A DNA stretch of 64,000 nucleotides. Origin: Parastagonospora avenae f. sp. tritici 18332-5 (lineage: Eukaryota; Ascomycota; Dothideomycetes; Pleosporales; Phaeosphaeriaceae). A model generated the notes under the pieces. It was given only the letters and a program-made list of their open reading frames with translations. It made no database searches and had not been told where the DNA came from. The first letter of the stretch is position 1, and each line of letters opens with the position of its first letter. Shown here piece after piece: positions 33,599-44,499 of this stretch. The position numbers were made by a program, and so were the translations under genes. The stretch spans positions 1 through 64,000 of the forward strand of contig JAFJTR010000113.1 of NCBI GenBank assembly GCA_022559985.1, in the 5' to 3' direction.

Positions 33599-34734
33599 AT
33601 GTCGAACCAAGCCGCATGGATCACCGAGCCGAAAGGTAACCCCCTTCAGGTCAAAGAGGCTCCCATGCCTACAGCCGCTAAAGGCCAAGTCGTCATCAAG
33701 AACAAGGCCATTGCTGTGAACCCCGTTGACTGTACGTAAATCCCTTCAGCTGGTCTCTCCGCAGTGACTGACGATCACCAAGGGAAGATCCAAGATTACG
33801 GCCTCTTCCTGCAGAAGTACCCCAATGTTCTTGGTACCGATGTTGCGGGAGAGGTCCATGAAGTTGGCGAGGGTGTCACCCACGTAAAGAAAGGCGACCG
33901 CGTTCTTGGGTATGTTTCCACAGCTCCCGAGGTCTGAACTCACTATTGAAACCACGCGCTGACTTCACCAGACATGCCTTCTCGCTTGTCACAAATGATC
34001 CGGCCGAGGGTGGCTTCCAGCTTTACACAAAGTGCAACGCGCTTGTTGTCCAGAAGATCCCAGCTAGTATCGACTTCAAGTCAGCCACCGTTCTACCACT
34101 AGCGATCTCCACCGCAGCGGCTTGTCTCTTCAAGAAGGAGACCCTTGCGTTGTCAGTGCCTACCAGCGCAGCGAAGCCATCTGCATCTGGCAAGTCTGTT
34201 CTCGTATGGGGTGGCTCGAGCAGTGTCGGCGCGACAGCGATCCAGCTTGCTGCTGCTGCAGGCCACAAAGTCGTCAGTGTAGCCAGCAAGCACAACCTCG
34301 ACAAGATCAAGGATCTTGGTGCAGCTGTCGCCGTGGACTATAACTCCTCTAGCGCAGCTGAGGACATTGTCGCTGCCCTTGAGGGTACTGAGTTCGCTGG
34401 TGTCTGCGACTGCATCGGCAGTTCAGATGCGGCCAAAGCTTGGGCGCCCATCTATAAGAAGCTCGGCGGACGTTACGGATCAGTCATGCCTGGAGCCGAA
34501 GGCTTGCCCGAAGGCATCCAGGGTGCATCAGTGTTTGCGCCTAGTGTTGCTCTTGATGACAAGTACGTTGGCGATGCCATATGGGCCAAATTTGTTCCCG
34601 AGGCATTGGAGGCTGGTGCTTTGAAAGCGCTACCTCCTCCAGTTGTCGTGGGAAGTGGACTGGAGTCTGTCCAGAAGGCGTGCGATGCGCAGAAGAAGGG
34701 CGTCAGCTTCGGCAAAATTGTCGTCGAGTTATAA
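33599..34734 (+). CDS. zinc-independent MDR oxidoreductase (quinone/enoyl reductase-like)
   Basis: Three exons: 33599-33731, 33783-33909, 33972-34734, 340 aa. A GroES-like N-terminal domain carries NPVDWKIQDYG, YPNVLGTDVAGEV and the hinge KKGDRVLG. The Rossmann nucleotide site is WGGSSSVGATAIQLA (~165-180). The conserved Cys/His zinc ligands of alcohol dehydrogenases are absent, placing it with NADPH-dependent quinone or enoyl reductases (ToxD-like fungal proteins). The C-terminus FGKIVVEL is typical of the family. Introns are 51 and 62 nt. Cytosolic, substrate unknown. Known relatives act as stand-alone detoxifiers or as trans-enoyl reductases beside polyketide synthases; no synthase is present here. 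Confidence 0.9.
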
Positions 34735-34932
34735 ATTGCGTCATGCAAACCCCCAAAAATATATCAGATCAAGTTTTCCAAAGGCCCTGTTCTTTAAAAA
34801 GCTGCCGATCTAGAAGCCATGTACCGACGATGTCGATGCTGAAGCGTTGCTGAGGTTGCCGTAGGAGAGTACGTGTGCTGAGCTGAGAAAGGCTAGCGCG
34901 CGGCCCAAGCTTCTGGGGTCCGCCCGGGCCCG

Positions 34933-34940
34933 TTATAAAA
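34933..34940 (+). promoter_or_regulatory. orphan TATA-like motif downstream of a GC block
   Basis: TTATAAAA follows a GC-rich stretch (34896-34931). About 100 nt downstream a consensus GTAAGT (35038) and a CGCAG acceptor (ends 35102) define a possible 65-nt intron, yet no open frame spans it. A transcribed non-coding RNA or a gene relic is possible; unproven. Confidence 0.25.
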
Positions 34941-36850
34941 CTTCGCCTGCTGCCTACTCTCCATCATTGTTATTCTCACGGCCAAGAGTGTTTATTTGTT
35001 GCTGCATATAGCCAGCGCCTACTGCCATTAGCTCACTGTAAGTCATCTCCCAGCATGGTCTCTCTTCTCTCTTTATATGATGAAACATTTCCACATTCGC
35101 AGTTTCCACGCTAGCCATCGATTGAACCTGATGGACAATGAGCGCGAATACCTTCCTTGGATGTCTGATTAACCTTTCCCTGACACACGTCACGAATACT
35201 CTTCTGTAAAAGAGTTATCGCTGACCTTGACAGACAGATTCCCGACTGTAAATTGTGACAAGCCCATGAGGCACCAGGCGTTGCGACATAGTGGATGTGT
35301 AATGAGAACAACAATATATTTATCGAATATGAGACACCTGCTTGCGCTCAATGTGAAACATCCGTTCCCGTGACAGGTGACAACGAGGAGACGCCTCAGT
35401 TCTAATCTCGTTAATTTGATGAACAACTTTTGGCCTTCGTGACCCGTCACTTGACCGACTATAGACAAATCTGATCCGCCGAGCCGTTTGCTCAAAATGA
35501 TGATCGAATGTGTGCGATTTGCTCAATCGCCTCTAAAGGTCTCGCTATCGGGTCGCGAGGCTGATTTGCTGGAAGTACTTGACGTTAACCAGACAATTCT
35601 CTATTTCACGAAAATTTGTACGAGACCAAATTTGAGCAAGCAGTTTCCCGAGGCTTGAACTGATGATACATTTACGAGAAAATCATTTGTATGATACTAG
35701 AACCTACTCTCTCATGGAATTATGTTACTATTAATAGGGCGGAAGAAGATAAACAGGGCATCTGGACGATGTGGAGGATAACATCCTTACAAAGGACTAG
35801 TTAGAGTCGATCAATAAACCACTACGAACTTGTAGTGAAGTCAAGAAGCCCCACAGATATAAGCATCTTGTAGCGGGCAGGGCCTGGTGGCTCAAAGACA
35901 GTGCGCTGATCAGGGGCACGGAGAGCGGTCCCCAACTCTTCCGGACTAGTCAGAGCCCAGTTGCGGTTGTTCGTGATCCTATCCCACCCACAAGGCCGTT
36001 CTCACCACAGATCCTGTCATGTATTGTGTATTCGTATTGACCCTGCAAGTTGTGAGAATACATAGTTGCGAGAGACATTTTGAGACAACGTCGGATACGG
36101 CTTAAGGCGCTGGTGCTAGTAGGAAAGTGAAATAGAGACGACAACACCGGCGATTGCCACTTATGTTGCAAGGAAAACGCTGCTCGACAACATACCAAAT
36201 CACTCATGAAGCGGATGAATCAGAATTTGCCGAAGTTCACAACTCATCTAATTGCACAAAAATTAACGTGTCAAATACTGTCAAAGCGATTTAGCCGCCT
36301 CGCTACGTCAACTTCATACTGTGAGTTCGAAGCCGTGATCAATAAAACTGTTTTACCCACTTATCGCTCACGGCTAGTTCACCTTGCTGTGGAAAAACGC
36401 CTTTCCTTACCCATTAAATTCTAATCAGGATGCCTCGCCACTAGAGCGTTACGTCGATGTCATGCAACATTGCGAAGCCCGTACAGTTCGACCTAGGTAC
36501 TCTCCCGTAGCACTGGATCATATTCTCTTCCCGAGCTAAAATTTATGTTTTTGTCTCTTGAAGCTAGCTGCCATTTTAGAGCCACGAATAGTTCTAATGG
36601 GACACAGCAAAGGAAGTTGCACGGAGAGTGCACTTTCTTCATTCTTTCGTGCTTGCCACGTTAAGACGCCACGAACATGCCACGCGTACACATATCGATG
36701 AAGGAAGAGCAAGGCGCCAACATCACCCCATTTTCTTGCAAGACTAGCTGCCTCGCCTTGCACCCAACTGACCATCACCTACAAAATTTCAAAGACCTAG
36801 AAGACTGAAACATCCGCGACCCATCATCCTATCAATCCTACCACTTTCCT

Positions 36851-36857
36851 TATTTAA
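36851..36857 (+). promoter_or_regulatory. possible TATA element
   Basis: TATTTAA lies 50 nt upstream of the ATG at 36908 of a secreted-protein gene. The spacing is short but usable in fungi. Confidence 0.35.
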
Positions 36858-36907
36858 CTCTTCTCACATTCCAAAGCTATCACGACCAGGCCATCAACTC
36901 ATCACCC

Positions 36908-37588
36908 ATGCTCACCGCCATCACTCCAATTCTGGCTGCTTTCTTTCTCTCGAGCGGCCTCACAGTCCCGACAATTCCGTATCCGTTCCCCAACTCGACC
37001 GCCTCTACCAATGGCACGGCACCCAATGGAACCGTTGAATACCACTGTAACGACATCTTCCCAGCCGACCTGACCGTCCTCAACGAACGCTACCCAGACT
37101 ACAACACCTCGCGGCTCCACGATGCGGTTGATCTCTTCATGCTCCGCCGTGAAGTAGCCGAGCAGGGCGAGATCGCCACACGCGTGCAATTCACCGGCCT
37201 CCCCTTCGCCAACACCAACATAACCTGCCGTCTCGAATTCATCTTCCCGGCACCAGAACAAATGTTCGTCCAAGGCTACAACCCGACCTTCAATGTATAC
37301 CAAGTCGAGCGCGACACCGAGACCATCTCAACATGGAAGCAGTACGTTGGCAATGGTATCGATGCAGCTCTGTTTGGCCAGGTCAATGGCCAGCCCGAGG
37401 CGATTGAGAGGACGAGGTCGGTTGGTGGCGTTGCAGCAATCAATGAGACGAGGTGCAACGAGACGATGACATTTCAGATGGGCATGGCGTATGACAGTAA
37501 AGGTGGAGCACCAAACTATTGGAATTTTACGGAGGTTGCACCGCCTGCTTGGCCAGTGCAGGGCTTCAGGATGGTATGGGGTTGCTGA
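36908..37588 (+). CDS. small secreted protein (But2-C-like)
   Basis: Single exon, 226 aa, four Cys. A signal peptide (MLTAITPILAAFFLSSGLTVP) is followed by several N-glycosylation sequons (NST, NGT, NTS, NIT, NET, NFT). The body has C-R-L-E-F-I-F-P in the middle (~100), an Asn/Glu-Thr-rich region and a conserved-looking ending GFRMVWGC. This pattern recalls the fungal But2 C-terminal domain family of secreted proteins, but I cannot verify it without a profile search. It is extracellular by prediction. Its function is unknown; size and secretion make it a candidate effector or wall-associated protein. Confidence 0.78.
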   Translation: MLTAITPILAAFFLSSGLTVPTIPYPFPNSTASTNGTAPNGTVEYHCNDIFPADLTVLNERYPDYNTSRLHDAVDLFMLRREVAEQGEIATRVQFTGLPFANTNITCRLEFIFPAPEQMFVQGYNPTFNVYQVERDTETISTWKQYVGNGIDAALFGQVNGQPEAIERTRSVGGVAAINETRCNETMTFQMGMAYDSKGGAPNYWNFTEVAPPAWPVQGFRMVWGC

Positions 37589-37997
37589 GGTGGTTAGTGC
37601 TTGCAGTGTATGGACCGTGATGGTCGATGGCGTTAGCTTACCTAAAATTCCTACGTAGTGTTATCCTAGAGTGAGTAATCCTATTGTCGTATCTCACGCT
37701 TCACGTCGTCCTCTCGTGCATGCCTAGGTAGGTGGGTGATAGTAATCTTTTTGATTCGAGGCTGGATAGTGCTGAGTTGAAAAGCTCCTCTCAAGGCCAG
37801 AGTACTATACGAAGGCGTGGCAGCGAAGTACTTGAAACTTTCTAGAAAAGTCTTACTTGAGCCAATGTCCTGACCATTGCTTACCCTCACCGCTCCTCAG
37901 CATGTCTCGTTTGCCGATATCTCGAGTGCGCCGAAATACGCTGCTCGTAGCAATTTGCATATAGTATTGCGTGGACTTCAGGACGTTGAGGCCATCT
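37589..37997. other. convergent intergenic region
   Basis: 409 nt between the ends of two converging genes; no gene seen. Confidence 0.5.
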
Positions 37998-38531
37998 TCA
38001 TTCCATCAGATTCGGGATTTCAGGTTTCGGGCGAAGCTCTTTCCTGCAGGTCGGGCATAGCGTATCTACCTTCTCCAAAGTCTCGATGAGACAGCCACGA
38101 CCGAACAAGTAACCACAAGGTGTGCGCATGGGGTCGTTGTTTGCCCTATCAGCGCAGAACGGTAGCTCACGGAATGCGATATGACGTGCTGCGATCTCTG
38201 GCGGGTCATCTGGGTCGGGAGTGAAGACGAAGGATGGCTCGTCCTCATTGGTGGTGCCGAAGGGAAGCCAACAATATGGGCAGCGCATGTCTTCTGCTGG
38301 GATATCAGGGATGTCCACTCGGTCCAGGGTGTCGACGAGGGCGGCAGCATCGAACTGAGGGCGCGCAGCTGCACGGAGGTGGTGTAGCGAAATTGACCAA
38401 GGCGTCATTCCCAACGGCCCGAGCATTTCAGAAGCGTTAGACAATGACGCGATGTTCGTCGTGAGTTCGGGATTGGGAGCCATCTCAGGGACATCCTCTA
38501 CGGCGGGCGGCAGGGGCCAGGTTTCAGACAT
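37998..38531 (-). CDS. RING-like zinc finger protein with altered ligand
   Basis: Single exon, 177 aa, ATG at 38531. The N-terminal ~80 residues are unremarkable. From about residue 95 a RING-like pattern appears: CPYC, a long acidic insert (FTPDPDDPPE) with CADRANND, then TPCGYLFGRGCL and finally CPTCRKEL. In canonical RINGs the central pair reads C-x-H-x2-C; here the His position is Tyr (PCGYLFGRGC). Other Cys pairs are kept. Known RINGs recruit E2 enzymes for ubiquitin transfer; this one could bind only one zinc normally or use another ligand. Many paralogous proteins of this kind occur in moulds. Substrate unknown. Confidence 0.75.
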   Translation of the reverse strand: MSETWPLPPAVEDVPEMAPNPELTTNIASLSNASEMLGPLGMTPWSISLHHLRAAARPQFDAAALVDTLDRVDIPDIPAEDMRCPYCWLPFGTTNEDEPSFVFTPDPDDPPEIAARHIAFRELPFCADRANNDPMRTPCGYLFGRGCLIETLEKVDTLCPTCRKELRPKPEIPNLME

Positions 38532-38765
38532 GACCGCGATGTGGTTGAGACGGCGCAAGCTGTGATGCGAAGCGGTTGTGGTATTGTTTAGGTTAAGCAG
38601 TGCGCCTCGATGTGAGAGGACTGTCGGTTAAACGTCGGCCCAGTAGCAAACGGCCTTGAAGTGATGGTGAATGTGGATGTGGCACGTGCGCTGAAACTGA
38701 GCAAACAATCTTGGTGCGACGTGGGCGCCACAATTACGCAGTATTTATCCCAGTGCGGCTACAAA

Positions 38766-39521
38766 TTAAGCATCAATTCTGCTTACTGTCAGAGTACTCC
38801 ACCTATCCATCCAATCCATGATCTCATCAATCTTAGGCTTCATCATGACCATGTAGTCTTCCTCAGCCATCACTGGTTCGGCTTCGCATTTTACGAAGTC
38901 AAGGGATATGTCGTGCGAGTTGAAGTGCGGTTCCCACCAAGACTTTTGTATAACAGGAGCATTATCCGCGTCGTATCGATGGTAATGGTCGTCTTTGTAC
39001 ATCGCTCCGACTAGTCGTCCATACGTGAGACGGCATTCTGCGTGCCAAGGGAAGATCCGGATTCTCTTAACGTTTTTCAAGCGTCGGAGGAGGCTGATTA
39101 AAGGTCGAATGGCGTAATCGTCACTGATGATGGAAACAACACATAGCTCTTCCAACGCCGCGCAGTCCTTATTGAATGGAAAGGTCTGCCAAGTTCCGAT
39201 TTGCGGCCAGTCAGCCTCGACAACAATCTTTCGCACATTGCGCAGCTTTACGTCCGATATTAAGGTACAAGTGTGTAGTCTCGTGCCTGCGAAAATGAAT
39301 CTAGTCATCTGGTATGCTACAGTGCCAAAGTCTCGATGGAACTCGCGACAAACCAGGAGAATGGCTAGATTGGCGGCAGCATCGTATGCCGGATCTATGC
39401 GTACTTGATCGTTGGGCGGAAGGATACCAACATCATCACTCTGCTCGAGTGCATATACAGCGATCTGTAGTCTCAGTTCCATGGGTAGGGAGAAGAAAGT
39501 GGTCCCAGATGTCCTTCGCAT
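38766..39521 (-). CDS. F-box-like / fungal hypothetical protein
   Basis: Single exon, 251 aa from the ATG at 39521. The N-terminus (FFSLPMELRLQIAVYALEQ) is the LPxELRxxIY motif of the short F-box-like domain widespread in dothideomycete genes. Then comes VCREFHRDFGTVAYQMTRFIF, a conserved second helix of the same proteins. The remainder has alternating strand/helix patterns without clear repeats. Known F-box proteins link substrates to SCF ubiquitin ligases through Skp1; for this lineage-expanded group no function is established. It lies tail-to-head with the RING-like gene (235-nt gap) and is divergent to the ferric reductase gene (293-nt gap). Confidence 0.75.
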   Translation of the reverse strand: MRRTSGTTFFSLPMELRLQIAVYALEQSDDVGILPPNDQVRIDPAYDAAANLAILLVCREFHRDFGTVAYQMTRFIFAGTRLHTCTLISDVKLRNVRKIVVEADWPQIGTWQTFPFNKDCAALEELCVVSIISDDYAIRPLISLLRRLKNVKRIRIFPWHAECRLTYGRLVGAMYKDDHYHRYDADNAPVIQKSWWEPHFNSHDISLDFVKCEAEPVMAEEDYMVMMKPKIDEIMDWMDRWSTLTVSRIDA

Positions 39522-39814
39522 GGTGGCGACGTGGGGTCGTCGTGAGGACCTTGGGACTGTTGGGGTTGTTGGTGTTTGTGGCGACTCAAAGCCCAGACAC
39601 ACACCGTAATGAGCGCAGAGTTGTTAAAATTGTCGAAGCTGACAAAATTTGAGCTAGCAAGCGACTGGTGGCAGCTGGGCAAGGATGCACGCAGGAGGAT
39701 GGAGCAGCTGATATTGTGGCCCGTGCATTTCGTTATCAGATCAAAATTCCCCGCGATACATGCTGTTCATCTCGGAATCTTGCACCACCACTCCCCGTAC
39801 CACGCGTCGCACCC

Positions 39815-42145
39815 ATGCGCATTCCTTCCGGTCTTTTATCCTGCGTCGCACTCCTACATGTGACGAGCGCGCTTTATGCAGGCAAATTTTGTCCCGCAGC
39901 ATGCGACTTTACCCTGAACTACGCGACTTTCAACGACACGGATCCATGGCTGTCACCGAAAGTGCGCTCGTGTCGGAGTGAACTTCGTATTACGTCTCTG
40001 TATCTGTGTTTTGACGTTCACTGTGAGAGTGATGGCTCGAGCGAGAGATGGATCGAAGACCAACGGCCTTGGTGCGATGAGCATGCGGGTGTGAGGCTAC
40101 CAGACTTGCGCGACGTTCTCTCTCATTGGTCAGGAGATGATAGAACGAGCATCAAAAGACTGGGTTATGATGAGCTAAAGTCATCTCCACCGTTGAATGA
40201 AGTCACGCTTCCGGCAGCGAATCTCGTGAATCGAGCTTATACAACCATGGTAAGGAACAAAAGAATCGACCAAGGTCAGGGGCTTCTGCTGAACACATGT
40301 GGCAGGATGTTGCAGACCGTCAATACAATCTTCACCTCACATATGGGTAAGCTGGCCGATGAATGCCATTGAAACTGTACTGATTGTGGCAGCTGGTATA
40401 TGTACTACTTCTGGATCGTGATAGTGACCTTCGGAACCAGCACACGCATCACATTGCTAATCGCTGAATCGATCATCCACAAGAAGTCTGAGTCAGCCGC
40501 TGCGAGCTTCACGAGGTCTGACAGCGTCAAGAGAAAATCTATTGTTGGTCGGCCAAAAGCCTGGATTAAGCGCCATATCACAATCCCGGCCACTTTTGGC
40601 GATCGCTGCTCTCAACCCTACGGCTGGTGTACAATCCCTCCACGACTGCAAAGTCTTACTATATGTGCCTTTGTCATGCTGAACTTCTGGCTTTCGATCT
40701 GTTCCTATCAGCTTACGGACGGCAATCTCTACTGGCCTGAGAAGGCGGCGCAATTGTCTCGCTACATTTCCGACCGCACAGGCGTCATATCACTCGCCAA
40801 CTTCCCTCTAGTGTGGCTGTTTGGTATGCGCAACGATGCACTGATGTGGATGACCGGATGGGGCTTCGGTACGTACAACGCCTTCCATCGCTGGGTTGCC
40901 AGAGTGGCGACAGTACAGGCCGTTGTCCACAGTCTCGGTTATACATACATGATTCTGAAGGATAGCGGGTGGTCTGGTTTCCTTGAGTATTGGGAGAGAC
41001 ACTACTTTTGGAACGGCGAGTTGTCGACAGTTGCTATGTGCGCACTGTTGCTGTTTTCTTTGTACGGCATTCGGCGATCTCATTACGAGATCTTCCTCGT
41101 GACACACATTGTCCTCTCCATCATCGCACTCTGGACAATGTACTACCATGTTGAGATCTTCAAAAAAGGCGATTACAATGTTTTCATATGGCCTTGTCTC
41201 GCCATCTGGATATTGGATCGTGTTTTCCGCGCTGGAAGGATTATCGCTTTCAATCGCCACTTCTGGAACACGCAAGCGACTGTGAGCTACGATCCGGCTT
41301 CCAATATAGTACGCATGGATGTCGATGGCAGCAAAAACTTGTTGGCGTCTCAGCCAGGGACATACTACTACCTCCACGTCCTGAACGATATACTTTACAC
41401 GCATCAGAATCACCCTTTCACCCTCGCCTATACATCCTCCGATATTGCCCAATCCTCTCCAATATCATCTTCGCCCCTTTCTTCTCGACCTTCGCACCAT
41501 CGGACCTATTCGGAAGAATCAACGGAATTTGACTCGCTCCTGGTACCGAACACAAAGAAATTTCCATCGAACCTCGTTTTCCTCATTCGCCCATATGACG
41601 GCTTCACTTCCCGTCTCAAATCACGTTGCCTGCTACACCCCAAGAAAATTCGAGTGCTCATAGAAGGTCCATACGGCCACTCTGAACCACTCTACCACTC
41701 GCCGAACGTGCTTTTCATAGTCGGCGGCACCGGAATCGCCGTGCCTCTCTCCCACATCTCACGCCTGCTCTCTTCCGTATCTCGCACCGAATCTATCAAA
41801 ATCGTTTGGGCAGTGCGTCAACACGCGTTCCTAGCATCTGTCCTCCGTGACTTCTCCGGCCTGCTCGGCGACGAACGAGTGTACATGGAAGTGCACATCA
41901 CGCAAGATAAAGAGGTCGAGAGTGAGGTATTGGGGGAAGATGTCAAAAGTGTCAGGATTATGACCCAACGGCCAGACGTATTTGGCACAGTAAAGCAAGC
42001 GGCAGAAGACGCCGGACAAAGCGGTCTCACTATCGTTGCGTGTGGACCTGCGAGTATGGCTGATCAAGCGCGGAAAGCGAGTGTTGAGATGCTTGCGAGA
42101 GGTCACAGTGGCGTGGAGTATCTTGAAGAGAGTTTCAAGTGGTGA
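39815..42145 (+). CDS. ferric/cupric reductase transmembrane component (FRE family)
   Basis: Exons 39815-40249, 40306-40346 and 40393-42145, 742 aa. The 41-nt middle exon restores the frame (DVADRQYNLHLTYGWYMYYFW). A signal peptide and an extracellular Cys-rich head (FCPAACDFTLNY) precede the membrane domain. The ferric-reductase core has paired His (FHRWVARVATVQAVVH and THIVLSIIALWTMYYH) for two hemes. The FAD motif is HPFTLAY (~480), the NADPH motif GGTGIAVPLSH (~610), and the C-terminal pyridine-nucleotide loop ACGPASM. Known: moves electrons from NADPH across the plasma membrane to reduce Fe3+ or Cu2+ before uptake; such genes are commonly iron-regulated. No GATA cluster was confirmed by eye. 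Confidence 0.93.
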
Positions 42146-42457
42146 TATCGCTTACGTGATGAGTTGTGTTGTGGCAGCAATGTTGATATGATCGCATTTA
42201 GAAGTATATGTTCAACATAGATTATTGGTTTCATCCTTAGGCATGGAATAGCACCCACTTCATCTTCCTCAAATCTTGTCTTCCGTGTTCGTTCGGCGCA
42301 GAATATCCTATTCGGTCTACTGGCTTGCTCGCCAGATCTGAGATTCCACGAATTTGGGTAATTACACACCAAGATCGGGTAGCAGCTAATGCCGTTCGAG
42401 CGTCTCATTAAGTCGTGTATTCCAACTACGGCGAGCCACGGTATCCGTGTCCTCAAA
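42146..42457. other. convergent intergenic region
   Basis: 312 nt; 3' UTRs expected; nothing else seen. Confidence 0.5.
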
Positions 42458-42730
42458 TTACACCTTCTCTTCACCAATTGCGCCCTTCCCTTCCCCCTGG
42501 ACGATCTTCTCATCCACCGGCGCCATGTCCTCTTTGGCCTTCAACATACGCCTACCTATAGCATATATACCCATTGCTACCAGACTAGCCACAGACCAGA
42601 CACACCATCCTTCTTTCCAGGTATGCTCGCTGTCCTTGTACCCTGTCGCTAGCATGCCAATCGTACGTATAGTCGATGCGATGAGGGAAATGATCATGTG
42701 GTCTTTAAAACCAATGTTGTCTATGAACAT
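42458..42730 (-). CDS. small two-helix membrane protein, unknown
   Basis: Single exon, 90 aa, ATG at 42730. Two hydrophobic segments (~12-29 around IISLIASTIRTIGML and ~43-59 around VWSVASLVAMGIYAI) are joined by a loop with HTWKEGWC. A charged Lys/Glu tail (KAKEDMAPVDEK) follows. No family recognised. The layout resembles small organelle or ER membrane proteins of fungi. It shares its strand with the PIN-like transporter 0.34 kb upstream. The clean ATG-to-stop frame with membrane character favours a real gene, but its small size leaves doubt. Confidence 0.6.
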   Translation of the reverse strand: MFIDNIGFKDHMIISLIASTIRTIGMLATGYKDSEHTWKEGWCVWSVASLVAMGIYAIGRRMLKAKEDMAPVDEKIVQGEGKGAIGEEKV

Positions 42731-43073
42731 GATTGCGCTGGTCGTGGAAGAGCCGAGGAGTCAGGTGAGGATATGGCTGCGATGAGGGTGGTGAAGGGTA
42801 GAAAAGTCTTGCGAAGGCAAAGTTGTGGTGCTATGGTGTGAGGCAATGCACCAATTGTCGATTATCTAGGAATCATGTCCATTACCGAACATGTCAGCAC
42901 TACAATTAGTCGAAGATCCGCGTGGTGGCGTTGGAGGCCTTCAGGTTAAGGTTTCGGAATTCGGCATCTTCCATGAAAGCTTGTACCCGCGGCATCGAAA
43001 CATCGGAATATCGCAGCGCAGCGCACATGGCAATAATGGATATCAATTTATTCCAAAGTGATCTATGTCTTCT
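42731..43073. other. intergenic spacer
   Basis: 343 nt between two minus-strand genes. It contains the promoter of the small membrane protein; no gene seen. Confidence 0.5.
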
Positions 43074-44499
43074 CTACCGACTAATTGCAGCCTCAGTCGC
43101 CTTCAGACTTCCCACGACGGCGAAGCATATCATCGGAGTGATTGCGTAGCTGATTGTTAAGAACTTCGCGATTGTCATTTTCATCGACTCTGGTGCACCA
43201 GTGACATCCGTGAGAGCGACAAGAATCATAGCTGGCGGGCCTGTGGGCATCAGCATCATCGCGAACCACAGCATTGGGTCAGCGTCGAGAAGGTTCGTTT
43301 TCGAAGCGAGCGCCCATATAAGAGAAATGCTGATCCTAGGAGACATTAGTGGTGTTATATAGAGACGAGAATGGTACGTACATAGGCCAAACGATGAAGC
43401 GTATGAAAGTGACCAACGCTAAACTCTTCTTTGCGACTTCTCCGCTATCCTCGCCTCGCTTCATGCGCAACATACTCTGGCTGAGTTTCACACCGACCAC
43501 GATGATTTGCGTGGATGCAAACAGATCGCCAATATTCTTGAACGACGTCGTCAACCACGCGTTGAAGTACCCTCCGTCGTTGCTCTTGTTGAAGAATAGA
43601 CGGTGAAGCGGCGGTGTTAGTCCGATGATGGCACCGACGAGGGCTCCGAGAAGTGGCGCATTGGCGAACTGCCACGCGACCTCAACAACTTCTTGCATCT
43701 TTGGGCCGAGACCATTGAACCATTCGCGCGTTTTGAGGTAGCCTTTCTTCTCGATGCGGTTGGTCGGTTTGATGATGCGTTCTGGTAGAAGAGAGGTGCG
43801 TTCGTTGATAAGTCCGTCCGGACCACGTTCGATATCACCATAACCGTTTCCATTGCCTGTGCCTTCATTCCCCTCGCTTTCTTCTTCCTGGGATTCTTCT
43901 CGATCGTCGGGCGCATCTTCATCGCCGGGTTTGAGAAGTCGTGGTCCCAAAGCAAAAGTAAGCGAATTGCTGACCATGGCATTGATCAAGAAGTAGGACT
44001 CTGCACGATCAAGTGCATCAGCCGCAGTGTCTCCTCCAACAAGTATGACATCGAGGATCTGGGTCTGCTTCAGTGATTCGATGAGGAGAAGCGGTAGACT
44101 TGTTGTGTTGTTGAAAGCAATAGCTGGTGTTACCCAGCTCGGCAGCTTAAATACGCGGGTCAGGATGCGGCCGACAAGGACGGAAAGGAGGGTGTAGGTA
44201 ATCGACCATACTGGAGAAATCAGCCTAACTATTCATGTCCCTGGCCATGCTGAAAGCTCACTTAAAAGTGGGAGGTATCGAACTGCTGTCCCTTGATGCA
44301 AGTTCGAACCGATCTTATAGATCAAGAGCGCCGGCAAAAACATACGCACGCATAGTTTCGACACCTCCTTGGCCGCATTCGTCGATAACAAGTTACATTG
44401 CGCAGCAACAACACCAAACACAATAGTAAGCAAGACAGAGAACGAAGCCTGAATAGCGCCCGCGAATGGCACAAGCAATTCGGAAGCGTCAATGCCCAT
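43074..44499 (-). CDS. auxin-efflux-carrier (PIN-like) family transporter
   Basis: Three exons on the minus strand: 44499-44262, 44210-43382, 43335-43074, 442 aa. Five N-terminal helices start at SVLLTIVFGVVAAQCNLL and include VCVRMFLPALLIYKIGS, the PIN-family pattern. A long charged loop (~180-240, rich in Glu/Asp, with GNGNGYGDIERG) separates them from the C-terminal bundle (PLLGALVGAIIGLTPPL, AFMMLMPTGPPAMILVALT, and SYAITPMICFAVVGSLKA at the end). Known: fungal members reside in the ER or vacuolar membrane; their substrates are largely unknown, though some export auxin-like compounds. The PTGPPA turn is typical of the last bundle. Introns are 51 and 46 nt. Confidence 0.9.

Larger units (their letters stand above)
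34735..36907. other. 2.2-kb gene-free region, partly AT-rich
   Basis: No protein-coding gene recognised. It contains a GC-rich block with a TATA motif and a consensus splice pair (see 34933-35102). The rest (35,500-36,900) is comparatively AT-rich with many stops in all frames. Confidence 0.45.

Noticed and set aside
31115..34734. Secondary-metabolite gene cluster
   Set aside because: Only a P450 and an MDR reductase are present; no polyketide synthase, NRPS, terpene synthase or cluster regulator.
40250..40279. 30-nt intron in the ferric reductase gene
   Set aside because: Too short for a fungal intron; the 56-nt alternative (40250-40305) gives correct frame and family sequence.
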